Virus record (IMG/VR): IMGVR_UViG_3300037341_000020
Coordinates: 1-31,870 of that record
DNA: 31,870 nucleotides
Direction: 5' to 3' (one strand)
Source: a virus
A program made the position numbers and the translations under genes. The notes under the pieces are model-generated. The model was not told the origin of the DNA. It was given only the letters and a program-made list of their open reading frames with translations, and ran no database searches. The number at the start of each line of letters is the position of its first letter. The first letter of the stretch is position 1. Of this stretch, positions 11,455 to 19,567 are shown in pieces.

Positions 11455-11605
11455 CCTCTAGGTCATTAAGCAGCCCGTCAGCAATATCAAAAAGGCTATC
11501 GGGCAACTGGTCGTAATCAATATAGTCCAGAAGGCCTTTGATCGTCAATAGGGCTACTTGGTAGCGGATCTTGGTTCCAATCAGTTTCTCCACCGTGCTA
11601 TCCAT
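11444..11605 (-). CDS. hypothetical helical protein (53 aa)
   Basis: It starts MDSTVEKLIGTKIRYQVALL and ends DIADGLLNDLEDEQ. AAGGAG is 7 nt before the ATG at 11605. It is the first gene transcribed leftward from the switch region. The acidic, helical small protein could be a regulator, but no HTH is evident. Confidence 0.65.
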   Translation of the reverse strand: MDSTVEKLIGTKIRYQVALLTIKGLLDYIDYDQLPDSLFDIADGLLNDLEDEQ

Positions 11606-11635
11606 CTTTGGGCTCCTTGCAATGATTTGGAGGTC

Positions 11636-11662
11636 ATCTTACCACACCAAGCAGCCCGTCAA
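11636..11662 (-). promoter_or_regulatory. promoter TTGACG-N15-TAAGAT
   Basis: TTGACG (11662-11657) and TAAGAT (11641-11636) lie 31 bp upstream of the 53-aa gene. The 15-bp spacer is short, so activity may be weak or need an activator. Confidence 0.4.
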
Positions 11663-11733
11663 GCCAACGCGCGCATGGGGAGCAATAACAATGGGTTAAG
11701 GCCAAAGCCAGCTCCGCGCGAAACGACAGAACC

Positions 11734-11816
11734 GTAACCTGTAACCCAGGTAGTAACTTGCAAGGGAACGTATTTCTTCATTGTTTTCATGCGTGTAACC
11801 CTGTGTATGCTGTAAC
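11734..11816. repeat. GTAAC repeat cluster in the switch region
   Basis: GTAAC occurs in one orientation at 11734, 11741, 11753, 11795 and 11812. Two copies extend to GTAACTTGCA or GTAACTTTGCA. The cluster at 785-867 has the same pentamer five times, four in the complementary sense. They may be sites for a phage initiator, regulator or packaging protein. Confidence 0.5.
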
Positions 11817-11843
11817 TTTGCATTTGCCGGGGTAAGAGCTTTG

Positions 11844-11869
11844 CCCCTCGCGCACGCGCGCGCGAGGGG
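11844..11869. other. 10-bp perfect GC hairpin
   Basis: CCCCTCGCGC (11844-11853) and GCGCGAGGGG (11860-11869) pair with a 6-nt loop. No T-run follows on either strand. The upstream GGGGTAAGAGC..TTTGCCCC can form a competing hairpin. It lies 16 bp before the late promoter's -35 and may be an operator, cos-type site or transcription insulator. Confidence 0.5.
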
Positions 11870-11885
11870 TGTCAATCCGCGCTGC

Positions 11886-11913
11886 TTGAACTCATGTGGT
11901 AGTGTGGTAGACT
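11886..11913 (+). promoter_or_regulatory. late promoter TTGAAC-N16-TAGACT
   Basis: TTGAAC (11886-11891) and TAGACT (11908-11913) are 16 bp apart, with a start near 11920. It is the only good rightward promoter before the large terminase and likely drives the late operon. Confidence 0.6.
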
Positions 11914-11989
11914 AAGACGTGGAGCCTATGGATGGCTTTTGATACACGCCGGGTGCCTCTGACGCAAGCACACTTCTCGGCGTCTTTTC

Positions 11990-12031
11990 GCCCCGGTCAG
12001 GGATGGGAAGGCCCGTCCGCCGGGGCTTTTT
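11990..12031 (+). terminator. intrinsic terminator in the late leader
   Basis: GCCCCGG (11990-11996) pairs with CCGGGGC (12020-12026) over a 23-nt loop that can itself fold, followed by TTTTT. It lies about 70 bp into the predicted late transcript and before the terminase start. The arrangement resembles the pR'-tR' layout of lambdoid phages, in which an antiterminator is needed for late expression. Confidence 0.65.
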
Positions 12032-12066
12032 GTGAACTATTGCAGGCGTGTGTTATCATATGCGAT

Positions 12067-13545
12067 ATGAGTGAAGACCTCAAGCACATACTCGCCAACA
12101 TCTCGCACGAAGACATCGTTCGCGAGAAATGTGAGCGGTCATTCCATGAATTTGTTAAACACGCCTTCGGGGTTCTCGAACCCGGCGTGACTATGGATGA
12201 CAACTGGCACATCCAGGCAATCTGTGAGCACCTTGAGGCCGTGAACCGAGGTGAGGTGCAACGACTGCTAATTAACGTGCCACCGCGAACCATGAAGTCC
12301 CTATTGGTCAACGTGATGTGGCCGGTGTGGTCGTGGATTCATCGACCGCACCTCAAGGTCATTTCTATCTCATACAGTCACGAGTTGTCCGTGGGCCTGT
12401 CGGTGAATGCTCGCCAACTTGTTAAGTCTGACTGGTTCACGCGCTTGTGGCCGCACGTTAAGCTGAATGAAGACCAGGACGCGAAGCATTTCTTCGCGAC
12501 CACGCAAGGTGGTTTTCGTTACTGCACATCGACTCGCGGCACCCTGACCGGCAAGGGGGCGGACCTGCTGATCGTGGACGACCCCCATGACCCTAGTGGT
12601 GCGGAATCGGATCTTGAACGGCAACGTGCTATAAGGTGGTGGCGGGAGACGGCGAGTACGCGCCTTAACGACTTTCGCACGGGTGCGATTGTCAACGTGC
12701 AACAGCGCCTTCATGCCGAAGACTTGGCGGGCCACATGCTGGAAAGTGGTAACTATGACCACTTGAACTTGCCGATGCGGTTCGAGGAAGATAGGAAGGC
12801 GAAAACAAGCATTGGTTGGGAAGACCCGCGAACCGAGGAAGGTGAACTTCTCTGGCCGGAGCGTTTTACGGAAAGCGTTGTTGACGAACTAGAAAACTCG
12901 ATGGGTGGCTACGCCTTCGCCGGACAGATGCAGCAACGGCCCGTGCCTCGTGAAGGCGGGCTTTTCAAGACGGAATCTCTGCGCTACTTAGACTACCTTC
13001 CCGCTGATCCGATTGCCATTGTTCGTGCCTACGATAAGGCAGGAACCGAGGGTGGTGGCAAGCGAACCGCAGGCGTCAAGATGGCAGTTCTTCCAAAAAA
13101 CAATCTTGGCATCCGTTATGTTATTATGGATGTTGTCAAGGGCCAGTATTCCATTGCTCAACGGGAACAAATCATCAAAGAAACGGCCATAAATGATGGG
13201 CACGATGTAAAAATCTACATTGAGCAGGAGCCGGGTTCGGCTGGCAAGGAGTCTGCACTTAACACCGTAGCGAACCTTGAGGGCTTTTCCGTGCATCGTG
13301 ATCGTCCCTCCGGTGAAAAGACCGTGCGGGCCGAGCCTCTGGCAACGCAGATCGAGATTGGTGCCGTCGCGGTTCTTAATCGCCCTTGGGTGGACGCGTT
13401 TGTTGATGAGTTGTCCACGTTCCCGAATGGCAAATACTTGGACCAGTGCGACGCTGCCGCATTGGCATTCAATAAACTTTCTCGCGAAGCCATGTTCCAA
13501 GAAAAAGATGAGCCAATTCAACCGGCAATTCAAGTGGTTAAGTAA
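12067..13545 (+). CDS. terL: terminase large subunit (492 aa)
   Basis: The ATPase half has the Walker A motif INVPPRTMKS near residue 77, Walker B LLIVDDPHDP and a QQRLHAEDLAGHML coupling segment. The nuclease half has an AYDKAGTEGG acidic site, YIEQEPGSAGKE and DQCDAAALAF, all expected for large terminases. It cuts and pumps DNA into the prohead through the portal. The start at 12067 (MSEDLKHILANISHED) was chosen because the frame upstream crosses the leader terminator, though no strong ribosome site is seen there. A longer start at 11932 has GGAG. It shares TAATG with the portal gene. Confidence 0.9.
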   Translation: MSEDLKHILANISHEDIVREKCERSFHEFVKHAFGVLEPGVTMDDNWHIQAICEHLEAVNRGEVQRLLINVPPRTMKSLLVNVMWPVWSWIHRPHLKVISISYSHELSVGLSVNARQLVKSDWFTRLWPHVKLNEDQDAKHFFATTQGGFRYCTSTRGTLTGKGADLLIVDDPHDPSGAESDLERQRAIRWWRETASTRLNDFRTGAIVNVQQRLHAEDLAGHMLESGNYDHLNLPMRFEEDRKAKTSIGWEDPRTEEGELLWPERFTESVVDELENSMGGYAFAGQMQQRPVPREGGLFKTESLRYLDYLPADPIAIVRAYDKAGTEGGGKRTAGVKMAVLPKNNLGIRYVIMDVVKGQYSIAQREQIIKETAINDGHDVKIYIEQEPGSAGKESALNTVANLEGFSVHRDRPSGEKTVRAEPLATQIEIGAVAVLNRPWVDAFVDELSTFPNGKYLDQCDAAALAFNKLSREAMFQEKDEPIQPAIQVVK

Positions 13546-14858
13546 TGGCGGAATTTGAAGAGATTGGTGTTAGTGGGATCAATCTATACTCTGGCCGATC
13601 CTATGATGAGTACCTTCCCGAGTTGCGCGGGGAACGGGGTCTGCGGACGCTTCGGGCTATGCGCGATAATGATCCGATCTCGGGGGCGATGCTTACCGCT
13701 GTTGAGAATCTGATCCGCGCTGCGACGTTCTCTGTTCTTCCCGCTGATTCGAGTGAGGACGCCAAGGAGGCAGCAGCGTTTGTGGATGATGTTTTCGAGA
13801 GCATGTCGGACGGCTATACATGGGATGATATTCTATCCGAGGCATCCAGTCAGTTTACGTACGGATGGTGCGACCATGAGGTGATTTACAAGCGCCGTGA
13901 TGATGGGCGTATTGGGTTGGCACGTCTTGGCATTCGTGTCCAAGAAACCATTGACAAGTATGAATTAGATAGTAACAACATCATCCAAGGCATTTGGCAG
14001 CAGCCCAATGAGGGTGGCTATTACTTCATTCCAATTTCCAAAGCGATTCATTGGCAAACGACTAATTCAAGGGGCAATCCTTACGGGCGTTCGCTGCTTC
14101 GTAATTCGTATCGGTCGTACTACTACAAACAAGAGATTGAAGAAATCGAGGCGATTGCAGCCAGTCGAGAATTAAATGGCCTCCCCGTCATTAAAGTGCC
14201 GAATGCTCTGCTTACTGAGGCTGCTAACGGTGATAGTTCAGCCCAGCAAACCCTTGAAGAATATCGTAAAATTGCCCGTGACTTGAGATTTAACAGTCAG
14301 GCGGGCGTGATTTTGCCGTCCGATCCTTTTCAGAACACTTCGGACGCTAACCTACAGTACAGCAACAACCTCAAGGTTGACTTGCAGTTGCTCAGTGCTT
14401 CGGGCACTCGCAACATTGATACGTCTTCCGTTATTAAACGGTACGCGAGCGATCAGGCGCGATCCATTCTCGCTGACTGGTTGCTGCTTGGATCGGACAG
14501 CCGGGGCAGCTATGCGCTGTCGGAGTCCAAGAGCGATGCGTTCACGCAGTCGATCAAGGCGCACTCCAACCGGATTGCCGATACTCTGAACAAGCAACTT
14601 ATTCCGAAACTGTGGGCGATCAACGGCTTTGATGCCTCGGTCATGCCCAAGATTGTGGTCAGCGAGATTGCCCCAATGAATTTGGATACGCTCGCGAATT
14701 ATGTTAAATCCGTCGCGGGTGCGGGCATCATGTTCGGTGATGAGGAAGAGCAGGAGTGGTTGAAATCGCAGGCCGGTATTCCGACCAGCGATGAAGGCAT
14801 GGCACCGGAAATCTCGGACCAGAATGACGAAGGCGTTGAGGAACCCGGTGCCGGTTAA
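13545..14858 (+). CDS. portal protein, DUF935-like (437 aa)
   Basis: It begins MAEFEEIGVSGINLYSG and has the portal signatures NDPISGAMLTAVENLI, FTYGWCDHEVIYKRR, HWQTTNSRGNPYGRSLLRN and, near the end, SDAFTQSIKAHSNRIADTLN. The order resembles Mu gp29/DUF935-type portals, which form the dodecameric DNA channel. It directly follows terL with a 1-bp overlap, and the acidic C-terminus overlaps the next gene by 11 bp. Position and motifs agree. Confidence 0.85.
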   Translation: MAEFEEIGVSGINLYSGRSYDEYLPELRGERGLRTLRAMRDNDPISGAMLTAVENLIRAATFSVLPADSSEDAKEAAAFVDDVFESMSDGYTWDDILSEASSQFTYGWCDHEVIYKRRDDGRIGLARLGIRVQETIDKYELDSNNIIQGIWQQPNEGGYYFIPISKAIHWQTTNSRGNPYGRSLLRNSYRSYYYKQEIEEIEAIAASRELNGLPVIKVPNALLTEAANGDSSAQQTLEEYRKIARDLRFNSQAGVILPSDPFQNTSDANLQYSNNLKVDLQLLSASGTRNIDTSSVIKRYASDQARSILADWLLLGSDSRGSYALSESKSDAFTQSIKAHSNRIADTLNKQLIPKLWAINGFDASVMPKIVVSEIAPMNLDTLANYVKSVAGAGIMFGDEEEQEWLKSQAGIPTSDEGMAPEISDQNDEGVEEPGAG

Positions 14859-15810
14859 TTCGCCTGTTCGCTTCGTTAAGCAAAACCCCCACCCCACGGA
14901 CTACAGTAAGTCCTTGGACCAAAAGGCCGCGTCTCTTGAGCCGCGCTTCCGGCGTGCATTCTTTGAGGCGCTGGACAAGGTAAGGCAATCCATTGATGAG
15001 CAAGAACTGCAAGACGCGCTTGATCGTGGACCGCAGGTTGCGATTCGTTATTTGGAAAATAAAGTCTCTGACGAGCAATTTCGTGGCTTTGCAGAGACGT
15101 TTGCAGCATCTAGCGCGGTGGGCGCAGCCGCTTTCCTGGCATTTTTAGGCATCGACGCCGATCCGGCGGACATGGACGCGATGACGCGCCAGCAATACGT
15201 TTCAAGGATCGTTTCACAGATTCGAGCCAATACGCTCGAAGGTGCCCGGCAATCGCTGCTTCGCGAGGATGCCACGGCTGAACGACTCGTTTCAAAAATT
15301 GGTCTAACACCGAGTCAAGAGCAGGCTGTGGAAAACTATCGTAGGATGCTCGAAGATGGTGATCGAGACGCTTTCCGCCGCGATTTGCGTGACCGCCGCT
15401 TTGACGCTTCTGTCCGGCGAGCCGTAGAAGGTGATACGTTGCCGCAGGACAAGATCGACCGCATGGTTGAACGCTATCGAGAGCGGTACAAAAAGCATCG
15501 TGCTCAAACGATTGCTCGCACTGAGAGCATCCGTGCGGTTCATGCGGGTCAACAGCGACAGTTGGAAGACTTGATTCAACGCGCCGAACTTGATTCTCGT
15601 GAACTTCGCCTGTACTGGCGACACCAAAACGACAGTCGTGTGCGAGACAGTCACTTGGCAATTCCGCGCCAGAACCCCGAGGGTGTGGTTCCGGGCCAGC
15701 CCTTTCAAAGCCCGGAAGGCCCAATCCGCTACCCAGGAGATCCATTGACGCCACCGAGCAATCATATTAACTGCCGCTGCGTGATTATTCCGAGGCTGAC
15801 TAATGCCTAG
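14848..15810 (+). CDS. head morphogenesis protein, SPP1 gp7 / Mu F-like (320 aa)
   Basis: The C-terminal 100 residues fit the Phage_Mu_F domain: ARTESIRAVHAGQQRQLEDL, then WRHQNDSRVRDSHLAIPRQN and YPGDPLTPPSNHINCRCVII, whose Asp/His and Cys-x-Cys features are typical. The N-terminal part is long helices. These minor head proteins bind the portal and may travel with the DNA. GAGG is 6 nt before a GTG at 14848. ATG codons at 14791 and 14824 lie within the portal gene and lack sites. It overlaps the next gene by 8 bp. Confidence 0.8.
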   Translation: MPVNSPVRFVKQNPHPTDYSKSLDQKAASLEPRFRRAFFEALDKVRQSIDEQELQDALDRGPQVAIRYLENKVSDEQFRGFAETFAASSAVGAAAFLAFLGIDADPADMDAMTRQQYVSRIVSQIRANTLEGARQSLLREDATAERLVSKIGLTPSQEQAVENYRRMLEDGDRDAFRRDLRDRRFDASVRRAVEGDTLPQDKIDRMVERYRERYKKHRAQTIARTESIRAVHAGQQRQLEDLIQRAELDSRELRLYWRHQNDSRVRDSHLAIPRQNPEGVVPGQPFQSPEGPIRYPGDPLTPPSNHINCRCVIIPRLTNA

Positions 15811-17062
15811 CCCAAAGCGCCATGACGGATGGACCGAGCGGCTTTGGGGGCTGATTGATAGCGTGCGGGACAAGAAGCGCGGCTCGTTGCTCACGACGAA
15901 CTCTAATGAGTCCTTGTTTGGTGAGAGCTTGGTTGCGGCGCGGACGCCGATCATTGAGCTGAACTCGTCTTATGGGCTGTCCCGCCTTCGAGATGCTGTG
16001 ACCGAGACAGGAAGTGGTACGGTCTCGGACACTGCGTCCACGCAAACGGGTGAGTTTCTTCTGAGCAGTGGCACGACGACAGGCTCTCGGGCTCGGCTAG
16101 AGAGCGCCGAGATTGGTCGCTACATCCCTGGCTACAGCGCGGAACTCGGTGTCGGTATTCGTTTTGAAGCCCTGCCGGAAGGCGACCAAGAGATTCGGTG
16201 GGGCGGCGAAGGTTCTGATGGTCAGAATGGTTACTACTTTGGTTACGACAGTGGTGGCGTGTTCGTTGCCCGTTGTCGAGATGGAACAGTCCTGAGCAAG
16301 ACGTATCAGCAGGACTGGAACATCGACAAACTCGACGGTACGGGCAGGTCTGGTCATTCGTTGGATTTGACCAGAGGCTATATCTATCAGGTTGATTTTT
16401 CGTGGTACGGTTATGGGGCTGTTCGTTTCGGCGTGCTTATCACGCTCAACGGGCGTCAAAGTTTCGTTGTCTGCCACATTATGCAGGACTTTGATTCGGG
16501 CACGTCGGTTGTGTCCCCGAACCTTCGTGTCTGTATCAATGTGGATAACAACACCACGGCTACGGACACGCAAGTCTATGTTGGCGGTCGCCAGTATTCG
16601 ATTGTCGGGAACTACATACCGAAGTATCGGTTCACGGCGGATTTTCGAGGTGACACCAACACCAGTACGACGGTCGTTCCGTTGGTCAGTTTCCGTCGCA
16701 AGACCGGGTTTGGTGACCGTTCAATCAAGCTCGAAGGCTACGATACGTTAGTGGCTAGCGAGCCCGTTTATTTGGAAATTCGCCTAAATGGGGCACTCAC
16801 GGATGAGGTGTGGGAAACACCAACAGACTATAGCGCGGATGAGACGGCGCTAGAGGCTGATACGTCGGCAACAGCGATTACGGGTGGCGATGTTGTATGG
16901 GGTCAGTTAGCCGCTGCCGGTCAGAACAAGAACAGCGCTCAACTGGCAGCGGCACAGGTTGATTTTGACATTCCGAACGGTGATATCGTGACGCTTTGTG
17001 CGCGAACCGTGACTGGAACGGGCTCAATCATTTCCGCTCTTCGTATGCGCGAAGAGTGGTAA
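15803..17062 (+). CDS. beta-rich virion-associated protein (419 aa)
   Basis: The segment NIDKLDGTGRSGHSLDLTRG, followed by YIYQVDFSWYGYGAVRFGVL, matches a domain I recall from structural proteins of T4-like cyanophages and other phages, where the role is poorly known. Residues 50-130 and 230-340 are beta-rich with Gly/Thr turns. Its place between the Mu F-like protein and the protease, with an 8-bp overlap to the former, suggests a head or neck component. Decoration or fibre-like function is inference. Confidence 0.6.
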   Translation: MPSPKRHDGWTERLWGLIDSVRDKKRGSLLTTNSNESLFGESLVAARTPIIELNSSYGLSRLRDAVTETGSGTVSDTASTQTGEFLLSSGTTTGSRARLESAEIGRYIPGYSAELGVGIRFEALPEGDQEIRWGGEGSDGQNGYYFGYDSGGVFVARCRDGTVLSKTYQQDWNIDKLDGTGRSGHSLDLTRGYIYQVDFSWYGYGAVRFGVLITLNGRQSFVVCHIMQDFDSGTSVVSPNLRVCINVDNNTTATDTQVYVGGRQYSIVGNYIPKYRFTADFRGDTNTSTTVVPLVSFRRKTGFGDRSIKLEGYDTLVASEPVYLEIRLNGALTDEVWETPTDYSADETALEADTSATAITGGDVVWGQLAAAGQNKNSAQLAAAQVDFDIPNGDIVTLCARTVTGTGSIISALRMREEW

Positions 17063-17088
17063 GGAACCAAAACCTTGATTTATAGTCA

Positions 17089-17097
17089 TGGTATAAT
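17089..17097 (+). promoter_or_regulatory. extended -10 promoter before the protease gene
   Basis: TGG-TATAAT is a perfect extended -10 in the 55-bp gap after the virion protein. It has no good -35. It could boost protease, scaffold and capsid expression. Confidence 0.55.
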
Positions 17098-17117
17098 GAT
17101 TCTCATGGAGTTTACTA

Positions 17118-18230
17118 ATGCCCTATAGCAGCAACGAAGAACTCCCTTCCAGTGTAAAGGATGCCATTTCCTCCGAGGAAGGTCAATCCCTTTTTCGTGA
17201 GGTTGTGAACGAGCGCCTTGACGAGGGCAAGTCGAAGGAAGTTGCCTTTGCGTCGGCATGGTCTGCTTTGAAAAACGCAGGGTATGAAAAGCAGGACGGC
17301 GAGTGGGTCAAGAAGGCCGAGTATGATGGCAAAGATGTTGAACTGGATAAGCCTTTTCGGCTCCCTGAAGGATCAAGCAAAAAGTTTGGTGTCTATGTCA
17401 AGGATGGCGACAAGGTGAAGAAAGTTACCTTTGGATCGCCGGACATGGAAATCAAGCGTGACGATGACGAGGCTCGTGAGAACTTCCGTGCTCGTCATAA
17501 TTGTTCGGAGCAAACCGATAAAACCTCTGCTGCTTACTGGAGTTGCAAGATGTGGCAGAAGGGCACCTCCGTTAGTGACGTGCTGGATAAGCGGCAAGTG
17601 GATGACGACGTATTCACCACGGAAGATGAGGCTTGTACTCGAAGCCACGATTTAGGCTTCGGTGGCGAGATTCATACTTATGATACGGCGGAAGGCCAGA
17701 AGGTCTATATGCCGGGGCCCTCGCATGAGGAATACATGGGCGAAGAAGAAACCATCGGTGAAAAAGAAACGGATGAAGGCCGAATCGCCTCTGCTGTCCG
17801 CGCAATCATGGAAGTCGTTATGGGCAAGCGAGACGAGGAAGCCGATTACTCGGCATCGGCAGATATTGCCAAGGTCAATGACGAGAAGCGCCTTGTGTCG
17901 GGTTGGGCTTCCGTGATTGAAGAAAACGGCGAGCCCGTCGTTGATTTGCAAGGCGATGTCATCTCGGAAGAGGAAATGGAAAAGGCTGCTCATAAGTTTG
18001 TTTCGGATTATCGAGCCTCCAAAGCGATGCACAAAGGAGACTCAATTGGGCAAGTTGTTGATTCTATTGCCTTGACTCGGGAACAACAGAACGCTCTTGG
18101 TGTCGATTTAGGTAAGGTGGGTTGGTACATCACTGTTAAAGTTGATGACGACGAGGCTTGGAAAAAAGTTAAGTCCGGCGAATTTACGGGATTCTCCATT
18201 GGCGGAAAAGCAAAGCGAAACAAGGTATAA
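17118..18230 (+). CDS. ChaB / XkdF-type prohead protease, N-terminal part (370 aa)
   Basis: Residues 1-60 are ChaB-like (MPYSSNEELPSSVKDAI, then KEVAFASAWSALKNAGYEKQ). Residues 85-150 form a phage module (KKFGVYVKDGDKVKKVTFGS, NFRARHNCSEQ, YWSCKMW). Residues 255-370 fit XkdF (VSGWASVIEENGEPVVDLQG, then GWYITVKVDDDEAWKKVKSG and FTGFSIGGKAKR), a PBSX-type prohead protease-like domain. The frame then stops. The expected continuation LSDMQVEEISLVDKP is in the +1 frame just downstream, so the protein is either truncated, shifted or mis-sequenced. GGAG is 7 nt before the ATG. Confidence 0.75.
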   Translation: MPYSSNEELPSSVKDAISSEEGQSLFREVVNERLDEGKSKEVAFASAWSALKNAGYEKQDGEWVKKAEYDGKDVELDKPFRLPEGSSKKFGVYVKDGDKVKKVTFGSPDMEIKRDDDEARENFRARHNCSEQTDKTSAAYWSCKMWQKGTSVSDVLDKRQVDDDVFTTEDEACTRSHDLGFGGEIHTYDTAEGQKVYMPGPSHEEYMGEEETIGEKETDEGRIASAVRAIMEVVMGKRDEEADYSASADIAKVNDEKRLVSGWASVIEENGEPVVDLQGDVISEEEMEKAAHKFVSDYRASKAMHKGDSIGQVVDSIALTREQQNALGVDLGKVGWYITVKVDDDEAWKKVKSGEFTGFSIGGKAKRNKV

Positions 18231-18240
18231 ACTTTCGGAT

Positions 18241-19194
18241 ATGCAGGTTGAGGAAATCAGCCTCGTAGACAAGCCTGCCTCGCCGGAAGCCAAGACGACC
18301 TTTTGGAAGCGTGATTTCTCCGCTGAACAGCGTGAGGATCTTGCTGAGGAGGGTAAGGCACTACCAGACGGCAGCTACCCTATTGTTACTGTTGACGATC
18401 TGCGAAACGCCATTCAGGCGTTTGGACGGGCCGACAACAAGTCTGAGGTTGCAGACCACATCGCTCGGCGGGCCCGAGCGTTGGATGCAGAGGACGAGCT
18501 TCCCGAAAATGGGAAACTTGCTGAAATGATCGGGAAATCCACCAACGAGGAGATGAGCATGGAACCCGAGGAACTGGAAAAGCGACTTGAGTCGCTGGAA
18601 GCTGTAGCCAAAGCCGGGCCCGCCGAGGCGCGGTACATGGCTGAAAAGGACCTTGATCTTGATGCCAAGGTCGAGTTCATGGGTAAGTCCGACGAGGATC
18701 GTATGGCCGTTCTCAAGTCCGAGGGCTATGTGGATCAGGAAGATGTTGAAAAATCTGATCTGCCCGAGGATGTGAAAAAGCGCTTCGAGGATCTGGAGAA
18801 GCGTGCCGAGGAGGCCGAAAAGATTGCCAAAGCCGAGCGTGAGGCTCGTGAGTTTGACAATCTGAAGAAGCGGGCTGAGTCGGATTATCCGCATCTGCCG
18901 AAGGACGCCGAAACCAAGGCCAAGGTGCTCAAGGCGATTGAAAGCGCCGATGAGGACGTTGCCAAGGCGGCCAAGGAAATCCTTGACGGGGCCAACGAGG
19001 TTTATGGCTCGGTGTACAAGGAGCGCGGCGTTACCGGCGGCGATGAAGAGGGCTCTGCCCTGGATAAGCTGAATAAGAAGGCGAGCGAGTATGCCAGCGA
19101 GCATAACGTGGACTTCGCCAAGGCTTATGCTCAGGTCATTCAGACGCCCGAGGGTGAGGAGCTTTACACCAAGTCTCTTGAGGAGGCGCACTAA
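18241..19194 (+). CDS. protease C-terminal part, DUF6582-like segment and scaffold (about 317 aa)
   Basis: The first residues MQVEEISLVDKPASPEA are the usual end of an XkdF-type protease, and they are in the +1 frame relative to it. A DUF6582-like stretch follows (EEGKALPDGSYPIVTVDDL, then GRADNKSEVADHIARRARAL). The remaining 210 residues are a charged coiled coil expected of a capsid scaffold. The ATG at 18241 has no good ribosome site (AAGG is 13 nt away). The open frame itself begins further left, inside the protease gene. Confidence 0.65.
   Translation: MQVEEISLVDKPASPEAKTTFWKRDFSAEQREDLAEEGKALPDGSYPIVTVDDLRNAIQAFGRADNKSEVADHIARRARALDAEDELPENGKLAEMIGKSTNEEMSMEPEELEKRLESLEAVAKAGPAEARYMAEKDLDLDAKVEFMGKSDEDRMAVLKSEGYVDQEDVEKSDLPEDVKKRFEDLEKRAEEAEKIAKAEREAREFDNLKKRAESDYPHLPKDAETKAKVLKAIESADEDVAKAAKEILDGANEVYGSVYKERGVTGGDEEGSALDKLNKKASEYASEHNVDFAKAYAQVIQTPEGEELYTKSLEEAH
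18559..19194 (+). CDS. nested in-frame start for capsid scaffold (about 211 aa)
   Basis: GAGGAG lies exactly 6 nt before an ATG at 18559 opening MEPEELEKRLESLEAVAKAG. The product would be a Lys/Glu-rich helix with KRFEDLEKRAEEAEKIAKAE, as in phage scaffolds, ending at the decoration gene (TAATG overlap). An overlapping scaffold made from an internal start of the protease gene is known from lambda C/Nu3. It is inferred here from the ribosome site and position. Confidence 0.5.
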   Translation: MEPEELEKRLESLEAVAKAGPAEARYMAEKDLDLDAKVEFMGKSDEDRMAVLKSEGYVDQEDVEKSDLPEDVKKRFEDLEKRAEEAEKIAKAEREAREFDNLKKRAESDYPHLPKDAETKAKVLKAIESADEDVAKAAKEILDGANEVYGSVYKERGVTGGDEEGSALDKLNKKASEYASEHNVDFAKAYAQVIQTPEGEELYTKSLEEAH

Positions 19195-19553
19195 TGGCTT
19201 TTAAGGAAAATCAGAGTTGCATCTCCCTTGAGGCGTCCGGCGACCTGTCCAGCAATCAGTTCTACTTTGTTGACGTGGATACCAGCGGTCAGGCTGCCGT
19301 TGCTGGCGACGGTGCGGACGCTGTAGGGGTTCTGCAAAACGACCCGGATACGCAGGGGCACGCTGCCACTGTGGCTATTGAGGGTGTCAGCCGTGTTTCT
19401 TGTGGCGGTTCCGTTACTGCGGGTGATGACATTTCCAGCGACACCAACGGCCAGGGCGTGACTTCCGCTTCTGGTGACGTGGTGCTCGGCAAGGCGCTGG
19501 AAGATGCCAGCGGCGCGGATTCGGTCATCGCTGTCCTGCTGCGGGCCAATTAA
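19194..19553 (+). CDS. capsid decoration protein, DUF2190-like (119 aa)
   Basis: The sequence MAFKENQSCISLEASGDL, then NQFYFVDVDTSGQAAVAGDG and AVGVLQNDPDTQGHAATVAI, is the short beta-rich pattern of DUF2190-like proteins placed next to major capsid genes. It should stabilise the shell. It overlaps the scaffold stop by TAATG and precedes the capsid gene by 14 bp. Confidence 0.7.
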   Translation: MAFKENQSCISLEASGDLSSNQFYFVDVDTSGQAAVAGDGADAVGVLQNDPDTQGHAATVAIEGVSRVSCGGSVTAGDDISSDTNGQGVTSASGDVVLGKALEDASGADSVIAVLLRAN

Positions 19554-19567
19554 AGGAGTTTTGACTA

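Larger units (their letters stand above)
11606..12066. other. switch region between leftward early genes and rightward late genes
   Basis: No credible gene lies here. From left to right it holds a leftward promoter, a GTAAC repeat cluster, a 10-bp GC hairpin, a rightward promoter and a leader terminator before the large terminase start. An open frame with AUG at 11932 (GGAG 7 nt before) continues into the terminase frame, but it would translate through the terminator stem. Confidence 0.6.

Noticed and set aside
11932-12066. In-frame N-terminal extension of the large terminase
   Set aside because: It would translate through the leader terminator and does not resemble terminase N-termini; the GGAG before 11932 keeps some doubt.
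18361-19191. 276-codon minus-strand frame opposite the scaffold
   Set aside because: It is antisense to a Lys/Glu-rich coiled coil, which gives a Leu/Phe-rich shadow; there is no start signal.
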